Shown in pieces: positions 1 to 6,788 of a stretch of 11,062 nt of DNA (its first letter is position 1; every line of letters starts with the position of its first letter). The stretch comes from Candidatus Neomicrothrix sp. UBA672. Lineage in GTDB: Bacteria; Actinomycetota; Acidimicrobiia; Acidimicrobiales; MedAcidi-G1. The notes beneath the pieces were generated by a model. The model had not been told where the DNA came from and ran no database searches. It saw only the letters and a program-made list of their open reading frames with translations. The translations under genes and the position numbers were made by a program. The stretch spans positions 1 through 11,062 of the forward strand of contig DBNM01000153.1 in NCBI GenBank assembly GCA_002299135.1. The letters run 5' to 3'.

Positions 1-2
1 AA

Positions 3-254
3 GCACTTCAGACAGTTCTCGGAATAGAGGCAGATGGATGGTACGGAAATGGTACGCGAGCAGCACATGTCGCGGCTCTTGAAGAAAGAGGTCTAGCGAC
101 TGATGGAGTCCCAACCGTTCCAACAACCACCACTACAGAAGCACCACAAGAAGATGTAGAAGCAGAAACCTCCACTGAAACAGTGGTTGAAACCACAACG
201 ACAGTTGCTGAAGCGACAGCTACTGAAACCACTACGACAGTTGCCGCAGGTTAA
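3..254 (+). CDS. C-terminal part of a secreted/cell-wall protein with peptidoglycan-binding-like end (partial)
   Basis: This frame is open from the left edge to the TAA at 252-254, giving the last 83 residues of a protein whose start lies outside the window. The first part reads LQTVLGIEADGWYGNGTRAAH, which resembles the end of a peptidoglycan-binding repeat (leucine-rich helix, then D-G-x-Y-G-x-x-T-R). I infer from family memory that it binds the cell wall. After about residue 40 it becomes a low-complexity tail of Thr, Glu, Val and Ala with runs of four or five threonines, typical of linkers in exported actinobacterial proteins. There is no sorting motif or membrane anchor at the C terminus. 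The tail carries a 36-bp direct repeat. The gene converges with the molybdoenzyme gene, leaving 7 bp. The catalytic part, if any, cannot be seen, so the enzyme class is unknown. Confidence 0.75.
   Translation, partial: ALQTVLGIEADGWYGNGTRAAHVAALEERGLATDGVPTVPTTTTTEAPQEDVEAETSTETVVETTTTVAEATATETTTTVAAG
189..244 (+). repeat. 36-bp-period direct repeat in Thr-rich tail
   Basis: The 20 bases at 189-208 recur at 225-244 with one mismatch, a spacing of 36 bp or 12 codons. Each copy encodes the peptide ETTTTVA. The repeat keeps frame, so it would lengthen or shorten the tail without breaking the gene. Slippage or unequal recombination is the likely origin. Confidence 0.75.
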
Positions 255-261
255 TATCTGA

Positions 262-1887
262 TCAGACAACCCGAACTGAAATTTGATCGAACCCTTCCGC
301 TCCATTTGGTGCGGGGCTTACAACGTTTGAAGATTGAACAACATCGTTATTATCTGTGGCTCTGACTCTAATTTCATATTTTCCTGGTATGGCATCCCAC
401 TTGTGAGCCCACTGAGTCCAAGATTCACCACTTAGTGAGATACCTAAATTGCATTCCTGCCAAGGTCCAGAATTGAAAGAAACCTCCACACTTTTAACCC
501 CGGAAAGTGGAGCCCAAGCCACTCCTGCAATTGCGTTAATCCCAGCGCTAATTCTTCGTTCTCTTGGAACATCAATCCTCGAGGCGATTTTTATAGGAGC
601 TTTTTTTGACCATCCACGAGGTATCCAATACCCGTTATTCCCTTCCCACTCGCAAATCTCAATTCTCTTAATCCACTTAACAGCGGAAACATATCCGTAT
701 AACCCAGCTACCACTAAACGGGCAGGGAAACCATGAATAACAGGCAAAGGTGCACCGTTCATCCCGACTGCTAAAAGAGCTGTTCGTCCATCAAAAATAT
801 TTTCAATCGGAAAACCAGCGGTAAAGCCATCAACGGAATGACACATCAATTGTTCCGCATTTGATACAGGTTCAGATTTGGAAATAAGTTCACTCAATGG
901 AACGCCAGTCCAAACAGCGTTTCCTACTAGTGGTCCCCCCACCTCATTGGAAACACAAGTTAACGTCACGTCTTTTTTAACAAAGTCCATTTCGAGTATT
1001 TCTTCATAAGAAAGTTCATAGGGATTAGCGACGAGACCATCAATTGTAAGATTCCAGTCGGCAGGTTCAATCGTGGGAACCCTCAATGCAGTGTCTATTC
1101 GATAAAAATCCTTATTCGAAGTTATATATGGTGAGATACCTTCAATCTCATTCATCTCAGAAAACGAAAGAAGACCTGGTTCTTCTGGGGGAGTTGTCGT
1201 ACCCACGGAAGATGATTCGGAAGTTTTACCATTGCCAGTACGCGGTTTATTTTTTTCTTTAACATCTGGTAAAACAATATTTTCACGAATATTTTGAACC
1301 GTGTCATCCTTAAGCAGAAGTCTCCCTACGCCAGTCATCGCTCCAGCAGCCACAGAGATTCCAGTGGCCCAGTTGAGGAATTGACGTCGATTTGCATATC
1401 TGTGTTTCGGATCTTCGAAATCTACACTCACAGAACGATCTAAAACATTGTTTAGAAGGAAAAATGTTGTAACTCCAATAAGGGTGGCTAGAGCAGAAAG
1501 AGAGAGAGCGGCGACTGTGGAAGTAAGAGGGTCACGATTCAAAGTCCAACCTCCAAAAACTCCAAAAAGAATGAAAAGTGAATAACCCATATCGGGATGA
1601 TTGCGTGAAAGTAGACCCAAAAACCCTCCAAAAAGGATTGAAAGAATGGTTATAACTGTTAGAAGTACCACTTTTTGGGAGTTTCCTAATGTTTCGATAC
1701 TGGTGCGAACCACATCCCCTGGAGTGATATCAACAATCAATTCGCCAACAGCCAAAATTAAAGAAGTTGTTTTGCTGGTTATGGAAGCAACCAACTCTCC
1801 AAAGGCGATTGCTAAAGCAGCACTTACCATTCCTGCTAGCGCTTTTTGAAAATGTAAAGTTCTTTTAGAATCTAAATTGTTGATCAT
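262..1887 (-). CDS. Membrane-anchored molybdopterin oxidoreductase, sulfite oxidase family
   Basis: This 541-residue protein has two parts. Residues 13-150 hold about four hydrophobic segments (roughly 14-35, 72-93, 101-115, 122-148). A twin-arginine motif follows at 167-171 (RRQFL), then a fifth hydrophobic stretch (172-190) and a Ser/Thr/Pro-rich linker (210-240). From about 255 it matches the sulfite oxidase fold: the presumed molybdenum-ligand cysteine is C311 in TLTCVSNEVGG, the family block HGFPARLVVAGLYG is at 385-398, and GYWIPRGW is at 419-426. A C-terminal dimerisation-like domain runs from about 440 to 541. The catalytic part should face outward. The substrate may be sulfite, but the family also includes YedY/MsrP-type and other enzymes, and no haem domain or cytochrome gene is adjacent. 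The start lies 1 bp after the stop of the upstream PLP-enzyme gene, with AAAGG about 11 nt before the ATG, so translation is probably coupled. Confidence 0.9.
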   Translation of the reverse strand: MINNLDSKRTLHFQKALAGMVSAALAIAFGELVASITSKTTSLILAVGELIVDITPGDVVRTSIETLGNSQKVVLLTVITILSILFGGFLGLLSRNHPDMGYSLFILFGVFGGWTLNRDPLTSTVAALSLSALATLIGVTTFFLLNNVLDRSVSVDFEDPKHRYANRRQFLNWATGISVAAGAMTGVGRLLLKDDTVQNIRENIVLPDVKEKNKPRTGNGKTSESSSVGTTTPPEEPGLLSFSEMNEIEGISPYITSNKDFYRIDTALRVPTIEPADWNLTIDGLVANPYELSYEEILEMDFVKKDVTLTCVSNEVGGPLVGNAVWTGVPLSELISKSEPVSNAEQLMCHSVDGFTAGFPIENIFDGRTALLAVGMNGAPLPVIHGFPARLVVAGLYGYVSAVKWIKRIEICEWEGNNGYWIPRGWSKKAPIKIASRIDVPRERRISAGINAIAGVAWAPLSGVKSVEVSFNSGPWQECNLGISLSGESWTQWAHKWDAIPGKYEIRVRATDNNDVVQSSNVVSPAPNGAEGFDQISVRVV

Positions 1888-1888
1888 C

Positions 1889-3034
1889 TTAAGTAAGACC
1901 TTTGATGATTCTTTCTATCATTTCATCAAGAAGATTTGCTGAAGTGCCAAAAGTCAAACGAACATGATTTTCCCCACCAGAACCAAAATCTGGACCGTTC
2001 CCGCAAGCTACTCCGGTTTTTTCACGCAACCATTTCGCAGGTTTCTCTCCGGGATTGAATTCTGAAAGGTCTATCCACGCTAGAAAAGTCGAATCAGGAA
2101 GAAACATTTTGATTTCGGGGATTTCTCCATCAAGTCTTGATTTAAGATGTAAGCGTCGATCATCGAGTGTTCGAATAAGCTCATCCATCCAGTCGTGACC
2201 TGTTTCCCATGCCCCTATTGTCGCCACACAACCCATTCGATTGGCGCCCCCTAGGAGAAATTTTGGTACCTCTAAAAGTTTTTTCTTAAGAATGTCGTTT
2301 CCTGGAACAGCGACAGCGCAGCGCATGCCTGCAAGAGCAAAACTTTTGGCTCCAGAAGTTAGAGAAACTGCTACTGAATCAGCACCATCGATGGTCAAAG
2401 TTGGAATGTGAGATGATTCCTTGTAAATAAAATCGGAGTGAATTTCATCTGAAAGTAACGTGAGGTTGTATTTATGGCACAGATTCACTATTTGAGAGAG
2501 TTCACTTTCTTTTAGCACAACACCTGTTGGGTTGTGAGGGTTGCAGAGAAGTAAAATCCGAATATCTCGATCGGCTTTCAATATTTTCTCGAGTGAGTCC
2601 ATGTCATAGTGCCAGCCTGACTCGGATTTAATTAAAGGCCATTCAACGGAACGCCTTTTTGCATGCGAAGGCAAATCAAGAAAAGGTGGGTAAGAGGGAG
2701 TGTTATATAAAATTCCATCTCCAACTGAACTGAAAGCCTCCACACAGGCAGCGACTCCTTGAAGCACTGTTACGGTTGGTATTACTCGCTCTGGATTGAG
2801 TTTCCAAGAATTTCTACTGTCAGCCCAGAAGGCAAATGACTCTCCGAGTTTTCGATCTTCATCGTGATAACCAAACGCACCCAGCGACAATACATGAGAA
2901 AGTCTTTCATGAACGGCAGGTGGACACCCAAAATCATGTTCCGCTACCCAAGCGGGTATAAATCCAGGCCCGTACTTGTCCCACTTCCTTAGACCTGCTT
3001 TATATCGATCTTCTAAATCAAAATTTAAATCCAT
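1889..3034 (-). CDS. PatB/MalY-type PLP-dependent aminotransferase or C-S beta-lyase
   Basis: This is a 381-residue fold-type I PLP enzyme of full family length. Visible landmarks are the N-terminal KWDKYG (17-22), the PatB/MalY-like AWVAEHDF (28-35), NPHNPTG (165-171), DEIHSD (196-201), the presumed Schiff-base lysine K230 in SGAKSFALAGMR, and the carboxylate-binding arginine R359 in HVRLTFGTS. DEIHSD together with the N-terminal block points to the MalY/PatB group. That group contains cystathionine/cysteine beta-lyases (products pyruvate, ammonia and a thiol or sulfide) and some true aminotransferases, and sequence alone does not decide between them. No Shine-Dalgarno sequence precedes the ATG; TACGAT ends 7 nt before it, so a leaderless transcript is possible. 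The protein should be cytoplasmic. It sits downstream of the 2-oxo acid dehydrogenase genes, to which it could supply pyruvate (inference). Confidence 0.88.
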   Translation of the reverse strand: MDLNFDLEDRYKAGLRKWDKYGPGFIPAWVAEHDFGCPPAVHERLSHVLSLGAFGYHDEDRKLGESFAFWADSRNSWKLNPERVIPTVTVLQGVAACVEAFSSVGDGILYNTPSYPPFLDLPSHAKRRSVEWPLIKSESGWHYDMDSLEKILKADRDIRILLLCNPHNPTGVVLKESELSQIVNLCHKYNLTLLSDEIHSDFIYKESSHIPTLTIDGADSVAVSLTSGAKSFALAGMRCAVAVPGNDILKKKLLEVPKFLLGGANRMGCVATIGAWETGHDWMDELIRTLDDRRLHLKSRLDGEIPEIKMFLPDSTFLAWIDLSEFNPGEKPAKWLREKTGVACGNGPDFGSGGENHVRLTFGTSANLLDEMIERIIKGLT

Positions 3035-3041
3035 CAGAGTG

Positions 3042-3047
3042 ATCGTA
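3042..3047 (-). promoter_or_regulatory. Possible -10 box, leaderless start of the PLP-enzyme gene
   Basis: On the minus strand TACGAT (4 of 6 to TATAAT, with the important TA...T positions) is followed by 7 nt and then the ATG. No ribosome binding site lies between. I see no good -35 box at 16-18 nt. This is a weak call, supported mainly by two similar arrangements elsewhere in the window. Confidence 0.3.
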
Positions 3048-3082
3048 GGCTTTTCTGGGAATTAATACTGAGTAGTGAAGTA

Positions 3083-3096
3083 GAAATTAAAATTTC
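3083..3096. repeat. Perfect inverted repeat GAAATT-AA-AATTTC
   Basis: Two 6-bp arms separated by 2 bp lie in the 84-bp gap between the E3 and PLP-enzyme genes. The size and place, upstream of a possible second promoter, would fit a dimeric regulator site. It is AT-rich, so chance is a real alternative. Confidence 0.35.
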
Positions 3097-3118
3097 CACA
3101 AATGGTCGACAAGGCAAA

Positions 3119-4516
3119 CTATTTACCTGATATGTGAAGTGGTTCACCTGCAACACCAAGAGCGGCTTCAGAAATAGTTTCACTCATTGTGGGGTGCGCG
3201 TGAATAGTGCCGATGAGGTCATCAATACTTGTAGCAGTCTCAATAGCTAAAGCGGCCTCACCAGCTAATTCGGCGACATGTTTCCCTATAGCTTGAAAGC
3301 CAACAATGGTACCTTCTTCATCGGCCACAAGATTCACAAAACCCGATTCATCTCCGAGTGTTTTAGCCCTTGAAGAGGCTGAAAAAGGAAAACGAAAAGA
3401 ATTGAGATTCATTTCGGAATGCTGATCGATATCTGGGTCTATCCCTACAGTTACTATTTGGGGATCGCTGAACACAACCATAGGTATGCAATTAGGTTCA
3501 AAATCATTTGAGATTCCGCAAGCCACATCAGCGGCAACTTTGGCTTCAGCAGTAGCTTTATGTGCTAAAGCAGGACCCAATGTTAAATCGCCGATAGCGA
3601 AAACATGTTCAGTAGCGCGCCGCTGTGAGTCAACTTTTACATGGCCTGTAGACAGTAGAGACGCACCACTTTCTACGATATTAACAGTGTCACTGTTTGG
3701 TTTTCTTCCAGCCACAACTCCCACAAGGTCGGTCGGTATAGAAGAACTTTCTTTATCACTTTCAATAATTAGCTCATTTCCAGCAAATGAAACAGCTTTG
3801 TATCCAAGACAAATCCCAATCCCTAATGAGCGAAGACCATTTTCCAGTTTTTTACTCAATTGCTTGTTGAATCCTGGCAGGAGTTGTTCTTCAGATTCGA
3901 CGATAACCACTCGTGATCCTAATTTCGCATAAACAGTGGCTAACTCAACTCCTATATAACCTCCTCCGACAAGAGTGAGTTGATCAGGGATTGAATCCTG
4001 AAAGAGTAATGTTTCTGAATCGACAACCGTTTTGCCATTTGTAGGTAAATTCTGAAGAGTCATAGGGGAGGAGCCAGTCGCCACAATGGCATCGCGAAAT
4101 TCCAGATGCTCTAAATGGCCCCCTTCGCTCTCGACCGCAACTCTATTTGGTCTGGTAAATCTCGCTGTTCCGTTAATGACATCAACTTCCGCCTTGTCTA
4201 ATAGAAATGAAACACCATTACTCAAATCGGTTACAAGGTTTTTCACGTGGTCATTAACTTTGGACATATCAACGCTTGTGGAAATCTTTACTCCTAAATC
4301 TTTGGTGTTGCTTCCAAGGTGAGCTAGATCTGCAATCTCAATTAAAGCCTTGGAAGGGATGCAACCAACGTTAAGACAAGTTCCCCCCATGAATCGATTT
4401 TCAACTAGTGAAACTTTTCTACCTAATCGACTCGCATTCAGTGCAGCCGCATAGCCGCCTGGACCTCCTCCAATGACGAGCAGGTCAACTGATGAAGAAA
4501 CCTCACCTACTACCAA
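3119..4516 (-). CDS. lpdA: Dihydrolipoamide dehydrogenase (E3)
   Basis: This 465-residue flavoprotein reoxidises the dihydrolipoyl arm of E2 and passes electrons through FAD to NAD+. It has all the family marks in order: the FAD-binding GGGPGG (16-21), the redox-active pair C47 and C52 in GTCLNVGCIPSKA, ATGS (146-149), the NAD-binding GGGYIG (184-189), the FAD-contacting AIGD (307-310), and the C-terminal HPTMSE (441-446) with the catalytic His-Glu pair. Length is normal and nothing is missing. The start is a TTG: no in-frame ATG precedes the Rossmann fold, and GAGG lies 5 nt upstream of the TTG. That GAGG overlaps the TGA of the E2 gene, which ends 7 bp before, so translation of E3 is probably coupled to E2. 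It may also serve other lipoyl complexes in the cell. Confidence 0.96.
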   Translation of the reverse strand: MVVGEVSSSVDLLVIGGGPGGYAAALNASRLGRKVSLVENRFMGGTCLNVGCIPSKALIEIADLAHLGSNTKDLGVKISTSVDMSKVNDHVKNLVTDLSNGVSFLLDKAEVDVINGTARFTRPNRVAVESEGGHLEHLEFRDAIVATGSSPMTLQNLPTNGKTVVDSETLLFQDSIPDQLTLVGGGYIGVELATVYAKLGSRVVIVESEEQLLPGFNKQLSKKLENGLRSLGIGICLGYKAVSFAGNELIIESDKESSSIPTDLVGVVAGRKPNSDTVNIVESGASLLSTGHVKVDSQRRATEHVFAIGDLTLGPALAHKATAEAKVAADVACGISNDFEPNCIPMVVFSDPQIVTVGIDPDIDQHSEMNLNSFRFPFSASSRAKTLGDESGFVNLVADEEGTIVGFQAIGKHVAELAGEAALAIETATSIDDLIGTIHAHPTMSETISEAALGVAGEPLHISGK

Positions 4517-4521
4517 GGAGA

Positions 4522-4525
4522 CCTC
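4522..4525 (-). promoter_or_regulatory. Ribosome binding site that sets the TTG start of E3
   Basis: GAGG on the minus strand lies 5 nt before the TTG at 4516-4514 and overlaps the E2 stop codon. It is the reason for choosing the TTG as start. Confidence 0.6.
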
Positions 4526-5792
4526 ACTCTGTGACCAATAGGTTCAGTGGTTCTAGAAGATCGTTCATTATGGAGTTTTTAAAAGCTTCCGAAACGTCAC
4601 CATCAATTAGACGATGATCCGCTCCTAGAACTATCGGTAAAGTGGGTCTGGCTTCTACTTTTCCGTCGTGGACAACAGGGCGTTCTTCGATTTTTCCAAT
4701 ACCTAGGATCCCTGCTTGACCTAAGGAGATAACAGGAAGAGCCCAACGTCCCCCTAGAGACCCATAGTTGGTGATAGTGAAAGTTGCCCCCTGCATTTGA
4801 TGAGCGGATATTTTATTATCACGTGATAGTTCTACCAATTCAGAAATTCTCTCAGCGAGCTCAAAAATGTCAATATCATTTGCGTCACTGATTACTGGAA
4901 CTAATAGTCCCGAATCTGAGGCGACAGCTATTCCCAAATTAACCGAAGGAGGAATTATTATCTTCTCTGCTGGGCTGCCGACAACATGACCGTTCATCAT
5001 CGGGTACTTTTTCAGCGCTCTTACAGTTGCCGCTGCGATAATTGAGAGCGGAGTAATTTTTGAAGCTCCCTGGCGGTTGACTTTCTTCAAGCGATTTCGA
5101 AAATCTATAAGCAAAGAGGCATCGACTTCATCCAACGAGTGGATGTGAGGTATTTCTGACCACGCAGCTGACATGTTTTTTGCTATCACTCCGCGTACAC
5201 CTTTGATATTATGTTCTCCTGGTTCCATGTAACCAAGGCCAGCACGATCCTGTATAGGTGTGGAACTTTCAATATTAACAACTGGGGATGGGGGCTGACT
5301 TGCCCTCTCATCAGATTCAGCAGCTAACCGCACATCATCGTTGGTTATTCGACCAGACGATCCCGTTCCAGAAATCAATGAAATATCAACTGATAGTTCA
5401 CGAGCCAGTTTTCTTGTAGCGGGAGAGGCTTTAACTTTTGGCACAACTGAAATAAAACTCTCTTGCTTCTCGATGTTAGAAACAGTTTTTTCCTGTGTGG
5501 TATCTTCGATCTCCATATTTTTTTGCAAAGTGTTTTCTCGAGGGGGAGTTGGGTCTAGTTCTTCAATTTGGATTAGAACATCTCCAACTTTTATCCTGTC
5601 TCCCTCTTGCCCACTCAGTTTCAAGACTTTTCCCGCCACTGGGGAAGGTAACTCAGAGCTGGCTTTGTCAGTTAATACTTCCAAAAGAGATTGATCGCGT
5701 TCCACCACATCACCCGGCGATACGTACCATGTGACTATTTCAGCGTCTTCTAGACCTTCGCCGATATCAGGCAAACGGAATTCAAAAGCCAT
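4524..5792 (-). CDS. pdhC: 2-oxo acid dehydrogenase E2, dihydrolipoamide acyltransferase
   Basis: The 422-residue core enzyme of the complex transfers the acyl group from E1 through a lipoyl arm to CoA. The N-terminal lipoyl domain (1-78) starts with FRLPDIGEG and carries the lipoylated lysine K43 in LTDKASSELPSP. There is only one lipoyl domain. A Pro/Ser-rich linker follows, then the peripheral subunit-binding domain (about 122-158, SPATRKLAREL and GTGSSGRI). The acyltransferase domain (about 195-422) ends in the catalytic ADHRLIDGD block, with H393 and D397. Domain order and length are typical. ADHR with alanine before the aspartate is common in branched-chain E2, whereas pyruvate E2 more often has FDHR, so the substrate is uncertain and pdhC is provisional. 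The ATG lies 3 bp after the E1-beta stop, which implies co-transcription and probable coupling. Confidence 0.93.
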   Translation of the reverse strand: MAFEFRLPDIGEGLEDAEIVTWYVSPGDVVERDQSLLEVLTDKASSELPSPVAGKVLKLSGQEGDRIKVGDVLIQIEELDPTPPRENTLQKNMEIEDTTQEKTVSNIEKQESFISVVPKVKASPATRKLARELSVDISLISGTGSSGRITNDDVRLAAESDERASQPPSPVVNIESSTPIQDRAGLGYMEPGEHNIKGVRGVIAKNMSAAWSEIPHIHSLDEVDASLLIDFRNRLKKVNRQGASKITPLSIIAAATVRALKKYPMMNGHVVGSPAEKIIIPPSVNLGIAVASDSGLLVPVISDANDIDIFELAERISELVELSRDNKISAHQMQGATFTITNYGSLGGRWALPVISLGQAGILGIGKIEERPVVHDGKVEARPTLPIVLGADHRLIDGDVSEAFKNSIMNDLLEPLNLLVTE

Positions 5793-5795
5793 GCT

Positions 5796-6788
5796 TCAGC
5801 CGTTTTCCATTGTTTTCAAAACAGCTGATCTTATTCGTGCTTCATCTGGAACATAGAGACTTTCTAACATTCCTACTGGGTATGGCACGTCGAAGCCTGA
5901 AACTCTTGCGACGGGCGCTTCTAAGGACCAAAAACATTCATCGTTAATAGTGGCGATGATTTCAGATGCGAAACCACCAGTTTCTGGTGCTTCTTGAACC
6001 ACCACTGCTCTTCCACAGTGGGAAACGATTTGTGATATTGCTTCGATATCGAGTGGAACTATACTGCGTAGATCCAATACCGCGGCGGAAATTCCTTCCC
6101 CCTCAAGGGATTCAGCAACTCGCCTTGAAAGTTCAACTTGGTAGCTCCATGAAATTATGACTACGTCATCACCTTTCTTTATCAGATTCGCCTTACCTAA
6201 AGGAACAATATGTTCTTCGTCAGGAACCAAATCACGAATACCTCTATATCCGCGTAGAGGTTCAAGGAAAAGTACAGGATCAGGGTCCCGTATAGCAGAA
6301 GTAAGCAACCCTTTTGCATCCGATGCTGTAGACGGTAAGACAATTTTCAGGCCTGGGATGTTTGCGAATTGGGCTTCCAGAGAATCTGAATGTAATTCTG
6401 GAGTTCTCACACCGCCCCCAAAAGGGGCTCGAATTGTTATTTGTGATTCGAAACGACTCTGAGTTCTGTAGCGTAACCGTGCTATTTGTCCTGCGATTTG
6501 ATGCATTGCTTGATAGGAAAAACCTAGGAATTGTATTTCGGCGACAGGAACCAACCCGGCCATTGCCAAGCCAACAGCTGAACCTGCGATGGCAGCTTCA
6601 GAGATTGGTGTATCAACCACTCTGCTTTCACCAAACTTTTCAATCAAACCTTCGGTAGCTCTAAACACGCCACCGTTTCGGCCAACATCTTCCCCTAAAA
6701 CAACGATTCTTTCATCCCGCGCCATTTCGCTATGTAAGGTTTCATTAATGGCCTCCAGCATGGAAAGCTCAGAGACTTTGTTACTCAT
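5796..6788 (-). CDS. pdhB: 2-oxo acid dehydrogenase E1 component, beta subunit
   Basis: With the alpha subunit this makes the thiamine-diphosphate-dependent E1 heterotetramer that decarboxylates the 2-oxo acid. I place the start at the ATG at 6788, giving 330 residues. The frame is open further upstream to 6854, but those codons overlap the E1-alpha C terminus and the family begins near MSNKVSELSMLEAINE. Landmarks are LGEDVGRNGGVF (31-42), DTPISE (59-64) with E64 as the likely cofactor-activating glutamate, RAPFGGGVRTPELHSDSLEA (120-139), and LDLRSIVPLD (238-247). From memory the central part is closer to Gram-positive PdhB than to BkdB, but substrate cannot be fixed. The start overlaps the E1-alpha stop by 8 bp (ATGAGTAA), a typical coupled pair for subunits made one to one. 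Confidence 0.93.
   Translation of the reverse strand: MSNKVSELSMLEAINETLHSEMARDERIVVLGEDVGRNGGVFRATEGLIEKFGESRVVDTPISEAAIAGSAVGLAMAGLVPVAEIQFLGFSYQAMHQIAGQIARLRYRTQSRFESQITIRAPFGGGVRTPELHSDSLEAQFANIPGLKIVLPSTASDAKGLLTSAIRDPDPVLFLEPLRGYRGIRDLVPDEEHIVPLGKANLIKKGDDVVIISWSYQVELSRRVAESLEGEGISAAVLDLRSIVPLDIEAISQIVSHCGRAVVVQEAPETGGFASEIIATINDECFWSLEAPVARVSGFDVPYPVGMLESLYVPDEARIRSAVLKTMENG

Noticed and set aside
8..232. A 74-codon Val/Ser/Thr-rich open frame on the minus strand
   Set aside because: It is the reverse reading of the Thr-rich repeat tail. The plus frame is open to the window edge and contains a recognisable peptidoglycan-binding-like end.
3107..3112. TTGTCG as a -35 box with TAATTT 17 bp downstream, for the PLP-enzyme gene
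   Set aside because: The -10 part matches only 3 of 6 positions, and the arrangement is no better than chance in AT-rich DNA.
3486..3932. A 148-codon open frame on the plus strand inside the E3 gene
   Set aside because: It lies wholly antisense to a gene with all dihydrolipoamide dehydrogenase motifs, and its product is a low-complexity Ser/Thr/Pro protein with no recognisable domain or ribosome site.
5341..5694. A 117-codon open frame antisense to the E2 linker and lipoyl domain
   Set aside because: It mirrors E2 codon structure and shows no domain or start signal.
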